Source: JBBDNC01 sp040877875 (lineage in GTDB: Bacteria; Bacteroidota; Rhodothermia; Balneolales; Balneolaceae). From it: a DNA stretch of 23,265 bases. The notes beneath the pieces were generated by a model. The model was not told the origin of the DNA, made no database searches, and saw nothing but the letters and a program-made list of their open reading frames with translations. This document shows positions 16,767 to 23,265 of this stretch, one piece after another (the stretch's first letter is position 1; each line of letters opens with the position of its first letter). Position numbers and translations under genes: made by a program. Location: the NCBI GenBank assembly GCA_040877875.1, contig JBBDNC010000095.1, positions 1 through 23,265 on the forward strand, in the 5' to 3' direction.

Positions 16767-17159
16767 ATGAAGAATTTTCAGCCTACTGGTATTAATCACA
16801 TTACGATTCGTGTGAATAAAATTGATCGTGCCGAAAAATTTTATGGCGATATTTTAGGGTTTAAACTGGTGCGAAAAATGGGACAAAGCATGGCTGTCTA
16901 TAAAATCGGAGAGGAAGATACCCTGGTTATTGTAGAAGCAGAAACCAGCTATGACCCCAATTCGAGAGATTTTCGTGTTGACCATTTTGGTTTTTATCTT
17001 GACAGCCCGGAACAGGTAGATGAAATGGCAGAATATTTTCGAAAGAATGAAGTTAGTGTGCTGAGCGGTCCTGCAAATCGAAAAAAAGGCCGTTTTCTAT
17101 TTGTATCAGATCCTGATGGAAATATGATTGAATTTTTCCATGAAAAAAATGCAGAATAA
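16767..17159 (+). CDS. VOC (glyoxalase/bleomycin resistance/dioxygenase) family protein
   Basis: This is a small protein of 130 residues with two beta-alpha-beta-beta-beta VOC modules. The first starts at TGINHITIRVNKIDRAEKFY, the second at RDFRVDHFGFYLDS. Likely metal ligands are the His in NHITI (about 10), the His in VDHFGF and the Glu in GNMIEFF near the end; SDPDGNMIEFF is the usual last motif. Members range from glyoxalase I to dioxygenases and antibiotic-binding proteins, and nothing here fixes the substrate. I chose the ATG at 16767 because the fold begins a few residues later; starts at 16752 and 16698 are also in frame. It stands alone, 189 bp before grpE on the same strand. Confidence 0.82.
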   Translation: MKNFQPTGINHITIRVNKIDRAEKFYGDILGFKLVRKMGQSMAVYKIGEEDTLVIVEAETSYDPNSRDFRVDHFGFYLDSPEQVDEMAEYFRKNEVSVLSGPANRKKGRFLFVSDPDGNMIEFFHEKNAE

Positions 17160-17348
17160 ATACAAATCGCGTAAATCATTCAGTAATTACGAAAGTATGT
17201 CAGCAACCACCTTGTGGCATGTTATTTGCAACTTACAGGTACGATCGTTCGTTTTTTGGGATGAGGTTACCGGTTAACCCTTCCTGTTTGGTAATGTTGA
17301 AACACCTTTAACCAAAACCATAAATAAATTACGTAGTAAAATCGGAGT

Positions 17349-17963
17349 ATGGGTGACGAGGAAATAAAAAATCAACCGAATAAGTCGGATACGGAAAAGG
17401 AAATGAAAACATCTGTAAATACAGCGAAACAAGAGCAAAATGAAAATACCGTCCCTGATACCGTAGAAGAGTTGGAGGAATTGGTACTTGAGCAGCAGGA
17501 AAAAATTGCTGAATTGGAAACTCAGTTGGAGGAGACGCGGGATACCCAGTTACGAAAAGCCGCTGAGATGGATAATATTAAAAAGAGGGTCCAGCGTGAT
17601 CGGGCCCAAATGGTTGAAAAGGCAAAGATTGAAGCACTGGAAGCTTTTTTGCCCATCAACGATGATCTTCAGCGTACGGTGAAAGCACTGAATGAATCCA
17701 TTGAAAAAGGAAAAGACCAGACGGGAATTGAAGATGGAATTCGGATGATTGCCAGCAAGTTTGAAGAAGCGTTGAAACGTTTTGATGTGGTCAGGATTGA
17801 TGAAACCGGGGTTCCCTTTGATGTGGATCTTCATGATGCCCTGATGAGGAAGGAACCGGAGGATGAGGATATTGACAGTGATGTGGTTCTCCAGGTTCTT
17901 GAAAATGGCTACAGGATGGGGAATCGTACAATAAGGCATGCAAAAGTAATTGTCAGCCAATAA
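17349..17963 (+). CDS. grpE: Nucleotide exchange factor GrpE
   Basis: GrpE releases ADP from DnaK in the Hsp70 chaperone cycle. The 204-residue protein has a disordered acidic N-terminus (about 1-38), a long coiled coil (VEELEELVLEQQEKIAELE and on, about 38-95), a four-helix region including EALEAFLPINDDLQRTVKA, and the C-terminal beta-wing GVPFDVDLHDALMRKE ... ENGYRMGNRTIRHAKVIVS, which is diagnostic. It lies 86 bp before dnaJ, giving a grpE-dnaJ chaperone operon; dnaK is not in the window. Sequence upstream contains the palindrome GGTTAACC near 17271 but no CIRCE element, so control by HrcA is not supported. Confidence 0.96.
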   Translation: MGDEEIKNQPNKSDTEKEMKTSVNTAKQEQNENTVPDTVEELEELVLEQQEKIAELETQLEETRDTQLRKAAEMDNIKKRVQRDRAQMVEKAKIEALEAFLPINDDLQRTVKALNESIEKGKDQTGIEDGIRMIASKFEEALKRFDVVRIDETGVPFDVDLHDALMRKEPEDEDIDSDVVLQVLENGYRMGNRTIRHAKVIVSQ

Positions 17964-18049
17964 ATACCAACACAATTCACCTGGCTAACAGGCCAATAAT
18001 GGGAAAGGGCAACTAATGAGTCATAACGGAATAAAGGTAGCGAGACATT

Positions 18050-19225
18050 ATGTCTAAACAAGATTATTATGAATTGCTCGGTGTCAATCGGAATGCCGGC
18101 AAGGAAAAAATTAAGAAAGCATACAGAAAAAAAGCGATGAAATTTCATCCTGACCGTAACAAGGGGGATGAGGAGGCAGCCAAAAAGTTCAAGCAGGCTT
18201 CGGAAGCGTATGAAATTTTGAGTGACCCGGAAAAACGACAGCGGTATGATCAATTCGGCCATGCCGGTGTAAATGGCGGAAGGGGTGGATTCGGAGGAGC
18301 GTCCGATTTTGAAAATGTAAGCTTCGATGACATTTTCAGTCGATTCAGCGATATTTTCGGGAGCGATATTTTCGGAGCGGAAGGATTCGGGGGAGGCCGT
18401 GCCCGAAGCCGTCAAAAAAGGAGTACGGGACAACCCGGTTCGGACATGAAACTCAGCGTGAAACTCACGCTTGAGGAGATTGCCTCCGGGACGGAAAAAA
18501 CATTAAAGGTAAAAAAACAGGTATCCTGTAAAGAATGTAACGGCACGGGTGCAGAAACCGAAGAAGATTTTGAAACCTGTGGAACGTGTAATGGAATGGG
18601 TGAAGTCCGGCAAGTGTCCAGGACCATGTTCGGTCAATTCGTCAACGTTCAGCCGTGTCCTGAATGCAGGGGCGAAGGACGAATTATCCGAAATAAATGC
18701 AAACAGTGCCGTGGAGAAGGACGTGTCCGGGGTGAAGAAAAAGTCAAGATTAAAGTACCCTCAGGAGTAGCAAAAGGCAATTATATTACAATGCGTGGCC
18801 AGGGAAATGCCGGAGCCCGCGGCGGTGAATCCGGGGATCTTATTATTCTTATCGAGGAGGAAGAACATGAGGACTTTAAGCGTGATGAAAATGATATTTA
18901 TTATGATTTGCTATTGAGTGTCCCGGATGCCATCCTGGGTGTTGAAAAGGAAGTGCCTACCTTGACGGGAAAAGCAAAAGTCAAGATTGAACCGGGTATT
19001 CAACCCGGTAAGTTATTGAGGATGAAAGGCAAGGGGATTCAGGGGTTGCACAACTCAGGAGCAGGCGATCAGTATATCCGGGTAAACGTATATATTCCGA
19101 ACGAGCTTACGGCAGAAGAGAAAAAACATGTTCAGGCGCTGAATAAGGGCAGTCATTTTGATGTTTCGAATGCTGAAGATCGTGAACGTGGTTTCTTTTC
19201 CAAAATCAAGGATATTTTTGCCTGA
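18050..19225 (+). CDS. dnaJ: Chaperone DnaJ (Hsp40, type I)
   Basis: DnaJ delivers unfolded clients to DnaK and stimulates its ATPase. All type I domains are present in its 391 residues: the J domain (about 4-70) with HPD at 33-35; a Gly/Phe-rich linker (about 75-120); the zinc-binding domain with four CxxCxGxG repeats (cysteines 160/163, 177/180, 203/206, 217/220); and the C-terminal substrate-binding domain with VKIKVPSGVAKGNYITMRGQGN and PGIQPGKLLRMKGKGIQ. A purine-rich AGGTAGCGAG lies about 7 bases before the ATG. The gene follows grpE and is followed by a strong hairpin. Confidence 0.97.
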   Translation: MSKQDYYELLGVNRNAGKEKIKKAYRKKAMKFHPDRNKGDEEAAKKFKQASEAYEILSDPEKRQRYDQFGHAGVNGGRGGFGGASDFENVSFDDIFSRFSDIFGSDIFGAEGFGGGRARSRQKRSTGQPGSDMKLSVKLTLEEIASGTEKTLKVKKQVSCKECNGTGAETEEDFETCGTCNGMGEVRQVSRTMFGQFVNVQPCPECRGEGRIIRNKCKQCRGEGRVRGEEKVKIKVPSGVAKGNYITMRGQGNAGARGGESGDLIILIEEEEHEDFKRDENDIYYDLLLSVPDAILGVEKEVPTLTGKAKVKIEPGIQPGKLLRMKGKGIQGLHNSGAGDQYIRVNVYIPNELTAEEKKHVQALNKGSHFDVSNAEDRERGFFSKIKDIFA

Positions 19226-19346
19226 TTCGCAAAAAGACAGAAGCGCTGGAGTTAAGGGAAAAATTAACAAGCCCCGTACCGGAACTGTCAGGGAATAACG
19301 TGCCAATAGTGCAGTTTTAGCTTCTGGCTCATTGCTCTAAGTTAAT

Positions 19347-19390
19347 GAAGTGTACCTGATTCCTTCTGTACCGGGAATCAAGCACACTTC
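19347..19390. terminator. Long hairpin between convergent dnaJ and the Dabb gene
   Basis: A 17-base arm at 19347-19363 pairs with 19374-19390 at 15 of 17 positions around a 10-base loop. It lies in the 284-bp gap between the stops of dnaJ and the convergent Dabb gene, so it could end transcripts from both sides. No clean T-run follows on either strand. Confidence 0.6.
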
Positions 19391-19509
19391 CAGATTTTCC
19401 TCTCTGTCCGTTTAAGGAATTACTTTATGATCTGAACCGCTAAACGCTGCACGTACACTGTCCATGAATTGATTCTCTCCCAGCGTTTGCGATCACTGAC
19501 ACTGTCTGC

Positions 19510-19923
19510 TTAGGGAGTTGTGGCATCGTAGACCACTACATTTTCCCAGAGATCCGCATTGGTTTCCACAAAATCCAGATGAATCGGATGCACCTGGTAT
19601 TCGGCTTCAGCTTCTTTATTATCGAAGACAAATGTAATCGAATAGTCGTATGTGTTATCGATCACGCCGCGTTCCTCGGTATCCGCCGGAACGCCGATCC
19701 AGCCTTCCCGGATTTGGGGGATCTGCTTTAGCTTTTTGAGCTCCTGATAAAAATTCTGATGATCTTCTTCGCTCACATCATCATTAAACCAAAAGTAGAC
19801 GGTGTGTACCAGTGCACTTTCATTGTCTGATGACTGGGTTCCCTGGGCTTGTGTATTGGCGGCAAATGCAGCACCCAGAATTACAATAAGAGATAAGATG
19901 AGGGTATTCATTTTTGTAATCAT
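19510..19923 (-). CDS. Secreted Dabb-domain (stress-responsive alpha/beta barrel) protein
   Basis: This 137-residue protein has a signal peptide (hydrophobic about 6-22, cleavage likely near TQA-Q) followed by a single ferredoxin-like Dabb domain. The domain starts LVHTVYFWFNDDVSEEDHQNF, which is the family pattern, and continues with a GWIGVPADTEERGVIDNTYDYS segment and PIHLDFVETNADLWENVVVYD at the end. Dabb proteins dimerise, and functions range from polyketide cyclases to unknown secreted proteins in carbohydrate loci; no reaction can be assigned here. A second ATG at 19911 is an equally good start. It is the last gene of a minus-strand set with two DUF1080 genes, which suggests a role in the same sugar pathway. 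Confidence 0.85.
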   Translation of the reverse strand: MITKMNTLILSLIVILGAAFAANTQAQGTQSSDNESALVHTVYFWFNDDVSEEDHQNFYQELKKLKQIPQIREGWIGVPADTEERGVIDNTYDYSITFVFDNKEAEAEYQVHPIHLDFVETNADLWENVVVYDATTP

Positions 19924-20021
19924 ATGATTTAAAGGCTTCTGTTTATTTGTTTGAATGATAGTGGATTTCAGCCACCCGGTTTACGGGCCGTTTCGAGGTT
20001 GAGCGAGGACCTCTTATGGGG

Positions 20022-20819
20022 TTAAAGTTCGCGGATAAAAATATTTCGGAATTGGACCAAAGCCGGTGAGCTCGCCCATTCACCGTCCACCTTGTGTCCG
20101 TGATGTTGCAGGGCAATCGGGCCTGTTTCGGGCACTCCGGGCAGCTCTGCTTCGTCGAGAACAGTATGGCCATTCAGTACAACGGTCAGCCGGTTACCTT
20201 CCATTGTGATTTCGAAGGTATTCCATTCACCGATATGATTGTCGGCCAGCCGGTTCGGCGTTACACCCGCTCTGACTTCCGCCGGCATGCTCGTATCGGT
20301 ACGATATCCGTATACTTCGCCCGATCCAATAGGCCACGCCCAAATATTCACCTGGGCTTTTGACGTTCCGCGCACGTAGACGCCGGAATCCGCATCCGGG
20401 ATCGTGATTCGTATGACGTCCCCGTTTTGATCGAGTTGATGGGTGCCATCCGGGCGTACAATCGGGACATTTCGATTGAGATAAGGAAGTTCCTTAAGTC
20501 TCCAATCAAGGCGAAGTACAAAGTCTTCATACTCGTTTTCACTCCAGAGGTTTTTGTCCTCGTCAGCTTCGCTCATAGCATCATAGTCGATGACTCCGTC
20601 TATGACCTGCCAGTGTCCGCCGTCACCTTCCGGCAGGGTCCATCCGGAAAAGTCTTTGCCATTAAACAATGAGACCCACTCTCCCTGCGGATCTTCGGTT
20701 GCCTCTTCACCGACCGGTTGAAATATTGCAGCTACCAGGACGAAAAGTATCAGTGGCAGAACCATGAAAAGGATTCGAAACGAAGTAAAGAAGGAACCAG
20801 AATGTGAGTTGAATTTCAT
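20022..20819 (-). CDS. Exported DUF1080 (3-keto-disaccharide hydrolase family) protein
   Basis: This 265-residue protein has an N-terminal hydrophobic segment (about 15-33) that acts as a signal peptide or anchor. The DUF1080 domain begins GEWVSLFNGKDFSGWTLPEG (about 46-65). Further strands include DADSGVYVRGTSKAQVNIW, HIGEWNTFEITMEGNRLTVVLNG and GPIALQHHG, with VQFRNIFIREL closing the sandwich. The family contains enzymes that hydrolyse 3-keto-glycosides after a dehydrogenase has oxidised the sugar at C3. It lies 61 bp after another DUF1080 gene and 98 bp before the Dabb gene, all on one strand. Its sequence differs clearly from its two paralogs in this window, so it is not a recent duplicate. 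Confidence 0.87.
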   Translation of the reverse strand: MKFNSHSGSFFTSFRILFMVLPLILFVLVAAIFQPVGEEATEDPQGEWVSLFNGKDFSGWTLPEGDGGHWQVIDGVIDYDAMSEADEDKNLWSENEYEDFVLRLDWRLKELPYLNRNVPIVRPDGTHQLDQNGDVIRITIPDADSGVYVRGTSKAQVNIWAWPIGSGEVYGYRTDTSMPAEVRAGVTPNRLADNHIGEWNTFEITMEGNRLTVVLNGHTVLDEAELPGVPETGPIALQHHGHKVDGEWASSPALVQFRNIFIREL

Positions 20820-20880
20820 AAGATCGCAGGGTAGTAATAAGTTATGGTTTATCGGTTAATTCACCTATTCTGCTCTGCAC

Positions 20881-21576
20881 TCAGTCACTCAGTTCCGAGA
20901 TAGGTGTTAAGTCCAGTTTGCGGAATTCCACTTCGGAACCTTCGGCTTGAACGGCGATTTGGCCACGGTCTGCTGTGGCATCATACCCGAAATTTACCAG
21001 ATCTCCGTTGACCCACACCTTAACTGAATCACCGAGTGTTTCGATGACCATAGTATTCCACTCACCAACCGGGTTTTCAGAATCATCCGTCAGGTTGAGA
21101 ATCCGGCGGTTGGCTCCTTCCGTGATTCCCCACTCCTCTTCGGGTCCCCGGCGCTCAACCATATCGGGTACCGTGATATCTTCGACGATACACCAGAAAT
21201 CACCGGCGTTTTCGTGCATCATCTGAACTTCAATGGATTTGGGAAACATATCGTAGAGTGCACGGGGAGTTGAGGCATGAACGAGGATCCCGCAATTACC
21301 GGGTTCACCGGCAAAACGGTATTCTGCTTCCAGGCGATAATTTTCATAGATATCGTTTGTGATAAGGTGTCCGCCGGGGGTACCGAGTGACACCAGCATT
21401 CCGTCCCGTACAATGAAGGGATTCCTTGCATCAGGATCGTCGTCCATAGCCGGAACATCGACATGCCAGCCGGACAGATCTTCTCCGTTAAACAGACTCA
21501 CGGTTTCAGGTTCTGAATTACAGGCGATAAAAGACAAGACAATTAGAAAGTAAAACAAGGTGGTTATTTTTTTCAT
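20881..21576 (-). CDS. DUF1080 (3-keto-disaccharide hydrolase family) lipoprotein
   Basis: This 231-residue protein has a short hydrophobic leader ending in SFIAC at about 15-19, a lipobox, so it should be lipid-anchored after processing. The domain begins VSLFNGEDLSGWHV; other recognisable strands are GNCGILVHAST, SIEVQMMHENAGDFWC, VGEWNTMVIETLGDSVKVWVNG and GQIAVQAEGSEVEFRKLDL. It is the first gene of the minus-strand DUF1080-DUF1080-Dabb set and diverges from the broken GH43 gene. By family it may hydrolyse 3-keto-glycosides in the periplasm or at the cell surface; the substrate is unknown. Two small inverted repeats lie in its upstream region. Confidence 0.87.
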   Translation of the reverse strand: MKKITTLFYFLIVLSFIACNSEPETVSLFNGEDLSGWHVDVPAMDDDPDARNPFIVRDGMLVSLGTPGGHLITNDIYENYRLEAEYRFAGEPGNCGILVHASTPRALYDMFPKSIEVQMMHENAGDFWCIVEDITVPDMVERRGPEEEWGITEGANRRILNLTDDSENPVGEWNTMVIETLGDSVKVWVNGDLVNFGYDATADRGQIAVQAEGSEVEFRKLDLTPISELSD

Positions 21577-21932
21577 GGTAGTCGGTTGTATTAAAAATTG
21601 AAAGTATATGCTGTTGAAACACTGCCTGTGGAAATCAGGCAGATTCCAATAAGTTGGATTCCGGTTTCTGGATTTAAAATGGAAACATTCGGTTCACAAA
21701 ATTTTCAGCGGTACAAAAACTAACTGAACTAAAAAGATACACCTTTCTATGGGTATCGAGTTCGAAATTTTGTTCTCAATCCAAAATCTATTCCTCAGTC
21801 CTTGATTCAACTTCGTTCTCCTGCCGTAAAATGTAACATCTGAATCCTTTATCCTCGTTTTTCATCAAATTTTGAATAATTTTTAAATTATGGTATTTAT
21901 TTGAGAATAGTAAATCAATCAATTGGAAAATC
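21577..21932. other. Intergenic region between the divergent DUF1080 lipoprotein and GH43 remnant
   Basis: This 356-bp, AT-rich stretch has no gene. It contains CTGCCTG-7-CAGGCAG (21622-21642) and, two bases later, TCCAA-4-TTGGA (21645-21658), about 45-80 bp upstream of the DUF1080 ATG. They could be operator half-sites or leader hairpins. No TAnnTTTG box was found for either gene. Confidence 0.5.
21622..21658. promoter_or_regulatory. Two adjacent inverted repeats upstream of the DUF1080 operon
   Basis: The first is a perfect 7-bp inverted repeat with a 7-base spacer (21622-21642); the second is a 5-bp one with a 4-base spacer (21645-21658). Their position in a divergent promoter region of a sugar locus suggests an operator or leader structure, but short palindromes also arise by chance. 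Confidence 0.3.
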
Positions 21933-22349
21933 ATGAATAACCGTCCTTTTTTAACTCAGTCAATTTACAGCGGAATCCTGTTCATTATGGTGTTTTTTAC
22001 TGCTTGTGGAGGAGAATCCCCGGATAACAGCCAGTCACCTGAAACAATAAATCCACCGGGCGAGGCCTTCACAGATACTCTCGGATCGATTTCAGAGCCT
22101 CTGGTCACACACATCTTTACGGCAGATCCCTCTGCTCATGTATTTGAGGATCGATTATATATCTATCCCTCTCATGATGTGGATGCAGGAATCCCGGCGG
22201 ATGATATGGGAAGTCATTTTGATATGAGAGACTACCATGTGTTTTCGATGGACAGTGTGGGGGGAGGAGTAACCGATCACGGGGTTGCCTTGTCACTCGA
22301 TGATGTACCCTGGGCTGGCAGGCAAATGTGGGTCAGGTTTCGTTCTTGA
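21933..22349 (+). pseudogene. GH43-family glycosidase lipoprotein, truncated N-terminal fragment
   Basis: The frame starts with a lipoprotein signal (MVFFTAC, Cys25) and continues into the first blade of a GH43 five-bladed propeller. PLVTHIFTADPSAHVFEDRL includes the catalytic base Asp65, followed by IYPSHDVDAGIPADDMGSHF and WAGRQMW. Intact relatives continue from WAGRQMW with an APDA segment and several hundred more residues carrying the catalytic Glu. Here homology stops after Trp133, the frame runs five unrelated codons into the antisense of zapA, and it stops at 22347-22349. The remnant cannot make an active enzyme. The break falls within a base or two of the zapA stop codon, so a deletion or rearrangement joined the two. 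Substrates of this group are usually arabino- or xylo-oligosaccharides. Confidence 0.82.
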
Positions 22350-22635
22350 TCCCCTCGAGGAGTTTTTCAATGCTGGAGTTTACTTCAGCCATTAGTTTTT
22401 CATCTCCTTCTTCCGATTTTTCCTGCACCTTCCTGCGAGCTTCAAAAAGTTCTTCGGCGATACTCAGGGCGGCCAGTACCATGATGGTGCTTTCAGGTTG
22501 TTTACTGAGTTCACGGCGGTAAAGCCGGAATTTTTCATCGACAAAACCGGCAATTCGTTTCATGTTCTCCACCTCGTTTTCATCCACCTTGAGAGGGTAC
22601 TGTTTTCCCAGGATCGTAACTTTAAGTGACTCCAT
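22333..22635 (-). CDS. zapA: Cell division protein ZapA
   Basis: ZapA binds FtsZ and promotes bundling of Z-ring filaments. The 100-residue protein shows the N-terminal beta-hairpin (MESLKVTILGKQYPLKVDENE), the first helix with MKRIAGFVDEKFRLYRRE, and the long helix MVLAALSIAEELFEARRKVQEK, which forms the dimer coiled coil. The length is typical. A GGAG sits 6-7 bases before the ATG, and the gene starts 11 bases after the small coiled-coil gene. The stop codon abuts the truncated GH43 gene; the RNase Y gene (rny), which often follows zapA in relatives, is absent from this position. Confidence 0.9.
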   Translation of the reverse strand: MESLKVTILGKQYPLKVDENEVENMKRIAGFVDEKFRLYRRELSKQPESTIMVLAALSIAEELFEARRKVQEKSEEGDEKLMAEVNSSIEKLLEGIKNET

Positions 22636-22646
22636 GCTTGCTCCGG

Positions 22647-22892
22647 TTATTCATTAAGGTGACGGTCAATTTTCGAAATGAGTCCGTCGATTCGATTTTT
22701 CATAGCCATACGTTCGGATTCGGAGACTTCGGAAAAGACGTCATTTTGTTGCTGGGTCGCTTCTTCAGACTTCTTTTTCAGTTTCGTGTTTTCCTGCTGC
22801 AATATCCGGTTCGCAGCTTTCAGTTTATCTATCTCACTCCGGATCTCCGCAAGGAGGTGCTGAAAATGTTTATGAGGGTCGGAAGTATTCAC
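22647..22892 (-). CDS. Small coiled-coil protein upstream of zapA (ZapB-like)
   Basis: This 81-residue protein is almost entirely helical. A heptad pattern runs through HLLAEIRSEIDKLKAANRIL and QQENTKLKKKSEEATQQQ, followed by a second short helix MKNRIDGLISKIDRHLNE. No enzyme motif is present. Its place between pheT and zapA is the usual site of a short coiled-coil protein in Bacteroidota relatives, and a ZapB-like role at the Z-ring is plausible from context but not shown by sequence. The start is GTG at 22892; no ATG precedes the coiled coil, so this is the best available start, but it is uncertain. It is co-transcribed with zapA. Confidence 0.72.
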   Translation of the reverse strand: MNTSDPHKHFQHLLAEIRSEIDKLKAANRILQQENTKLKKKSEEATQQQNDVFSEVSESERMAMKNRIDGLISKIDRHLNE

Positions 22893-23114
22893 AAATGATC
22901 GGGATCTGGGTTAATTAGATAACAACCAACTTGACGTTTATCCAACAAACAGGTCAATTTAAAAACCATGTCTGATATTCGGTGTCAGCTATTCATCCGT
23001 GTCCAGGAGTTTGTCGAATCTGGATATTGTTTAAATACCCTGTCTCCCGGCTACGTCCGGAATCGTTTATGCAGCCTTGCCTAAAAAATCTTACACATTA
23101 CACCGTTCAACAAG
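22893..23114. other. Gap between pheT and the coiled-coil gene
   Basis: This 222-bp stretch separates two genes on the same strand. I see no gene and no tRNA fold. CCGGCTACGTCCGG near 23050 can form only a 4-bp stem. It may hold a promoter for the coiled-coil-zapA pair. Confidence 0.4.
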
Positions 23115-23265
23115 TCAGGATCGAAGCCGGGCTCCGGTCTTTGATTTCAACACCTGAACTATTTTTTGAACAACAGGTTCTACATCTTTGATAGTCAAGG
23201 TTTTGTTACTATCTAAAAAAGTAAGTCGAAATGCAATACTTTTTTTCCCTTTTCCAAGATTTTCT
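23115..23265 (-). CDS. pheT: Phenylalanyl-tRNA synthetase beta subunit, C-terminal end (partial)
   Basis: Only the last 49 codons are in the window; the frame is open at the right edge and stops with TGA at 23115-23117. The sequence contains GKGKKSIAFRLTFLDSNKTL followed by TIKDVEPVVQKIVQVLKS. This is the end of the B8 / anticodon-binding (FDX-ACB) domain of PheT, where a (K/E)KS-AFRL-F strand, a short turn and a final helix are diagnostic. PheT with PheS charges tRNA-Phe. Its position upstream of a small coiled-coil gene and zapA matches the gene order seen in Bacteroidota and supports both calls. Confidence 0.85.
   Translation of the reverse strand, partial: ENLGKGKKSIAFRLTFLDSNKTLTIKDVEPVVQKIVQVLKSKTGARLRS

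Noticed and set aside
17160..17348. CIRCE element (HrcA operator) before grpE
   Set aside because: No TTAGCACTC-N9-GAGTGCTAA-like sequence is present; only a short GGTTAACC palindrome was seen.
22893..23114. tRNA or 6S-like RNA between pheT and zapA
   Set aside because: No cloverleaf or long interrupted stem could be drawn; only a 4-bp stem was found.
1..23265. CRISPR array or intact insertion sequence
   Set aside because: No regularly spaced direct repeats and no transposase or cas-like protein were found in any frame.

Overview
The window looks like chromosomal DNA of a Bacteroidota-related bacterium, most likely from the Balneolota/Rhodothermota side of that group. The evidence is a full-length SprA (the outer-membrane channel of type IX secretion), an LptF of the long Bacteroidota type, three DUF1080 (3-keto-sugar hydrolase family) proteins, few strong Shine-Dalgarno sites, and promoter boxes of the TAnnTTTG type upstream of sprA and lptF. 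The lineage is my inference; no rRNA or tRNA gene is present to test it.

Left part (1-6297, all minus strand). Reading in the direction of transcription: lptF and lptG (lipopolysaccharide export permeases, overlapping by ATGA), purE (purine synthesis), a secreted DUF1080 protein with a Cys-containing C-terminal tail, mtaB (tRNA methylthiotransferase), and a family-4-like uracil-DNA glycosylase that runs off the left edge. Between mtaB and the glycosylase sits a 160-bp nested inverted repeat (728-887) that resembles a miniature transposable element. One of its ends supplies the last nine codons and the stop of mtaB.

Middle (6298-16385). A promoter region of about 400 bp separates lptF from the divergent sprA (6714-13964). 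Convergent to sprA is the pair rsmI-lnt on the minus strand (16S rRNA methyltransferase, then apolipoprotein N-acyltransferase). LPS export, T9SS translocation and lipoprotein maturation genes are therefore adjacent. sprA carries three runs of 8-9 G, one directly after the signal peptide.

Right part (16386-23265). A small VOC-fold protein is followed by grpE and dnaJ on the plus strand. Convergent to them, behind a strong hairpin, is a minus-strand set of two DUF1080 proteins and a secreted Dabb-domain protein. A GH43 glycosidase lipoprotein gene diverges from this set but is cut off after 133 codons, exactly at the stop codon of zapA. I read the set as a sugar-degradation locus whose glycosidase was destroyed by a rearrangement. 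The right edge holds the conserved order pheT (C-terminal end only), a small coiled-coil protein, and zapA. No CRISPR array, tRNA, rRNA or intact transposase was seen.
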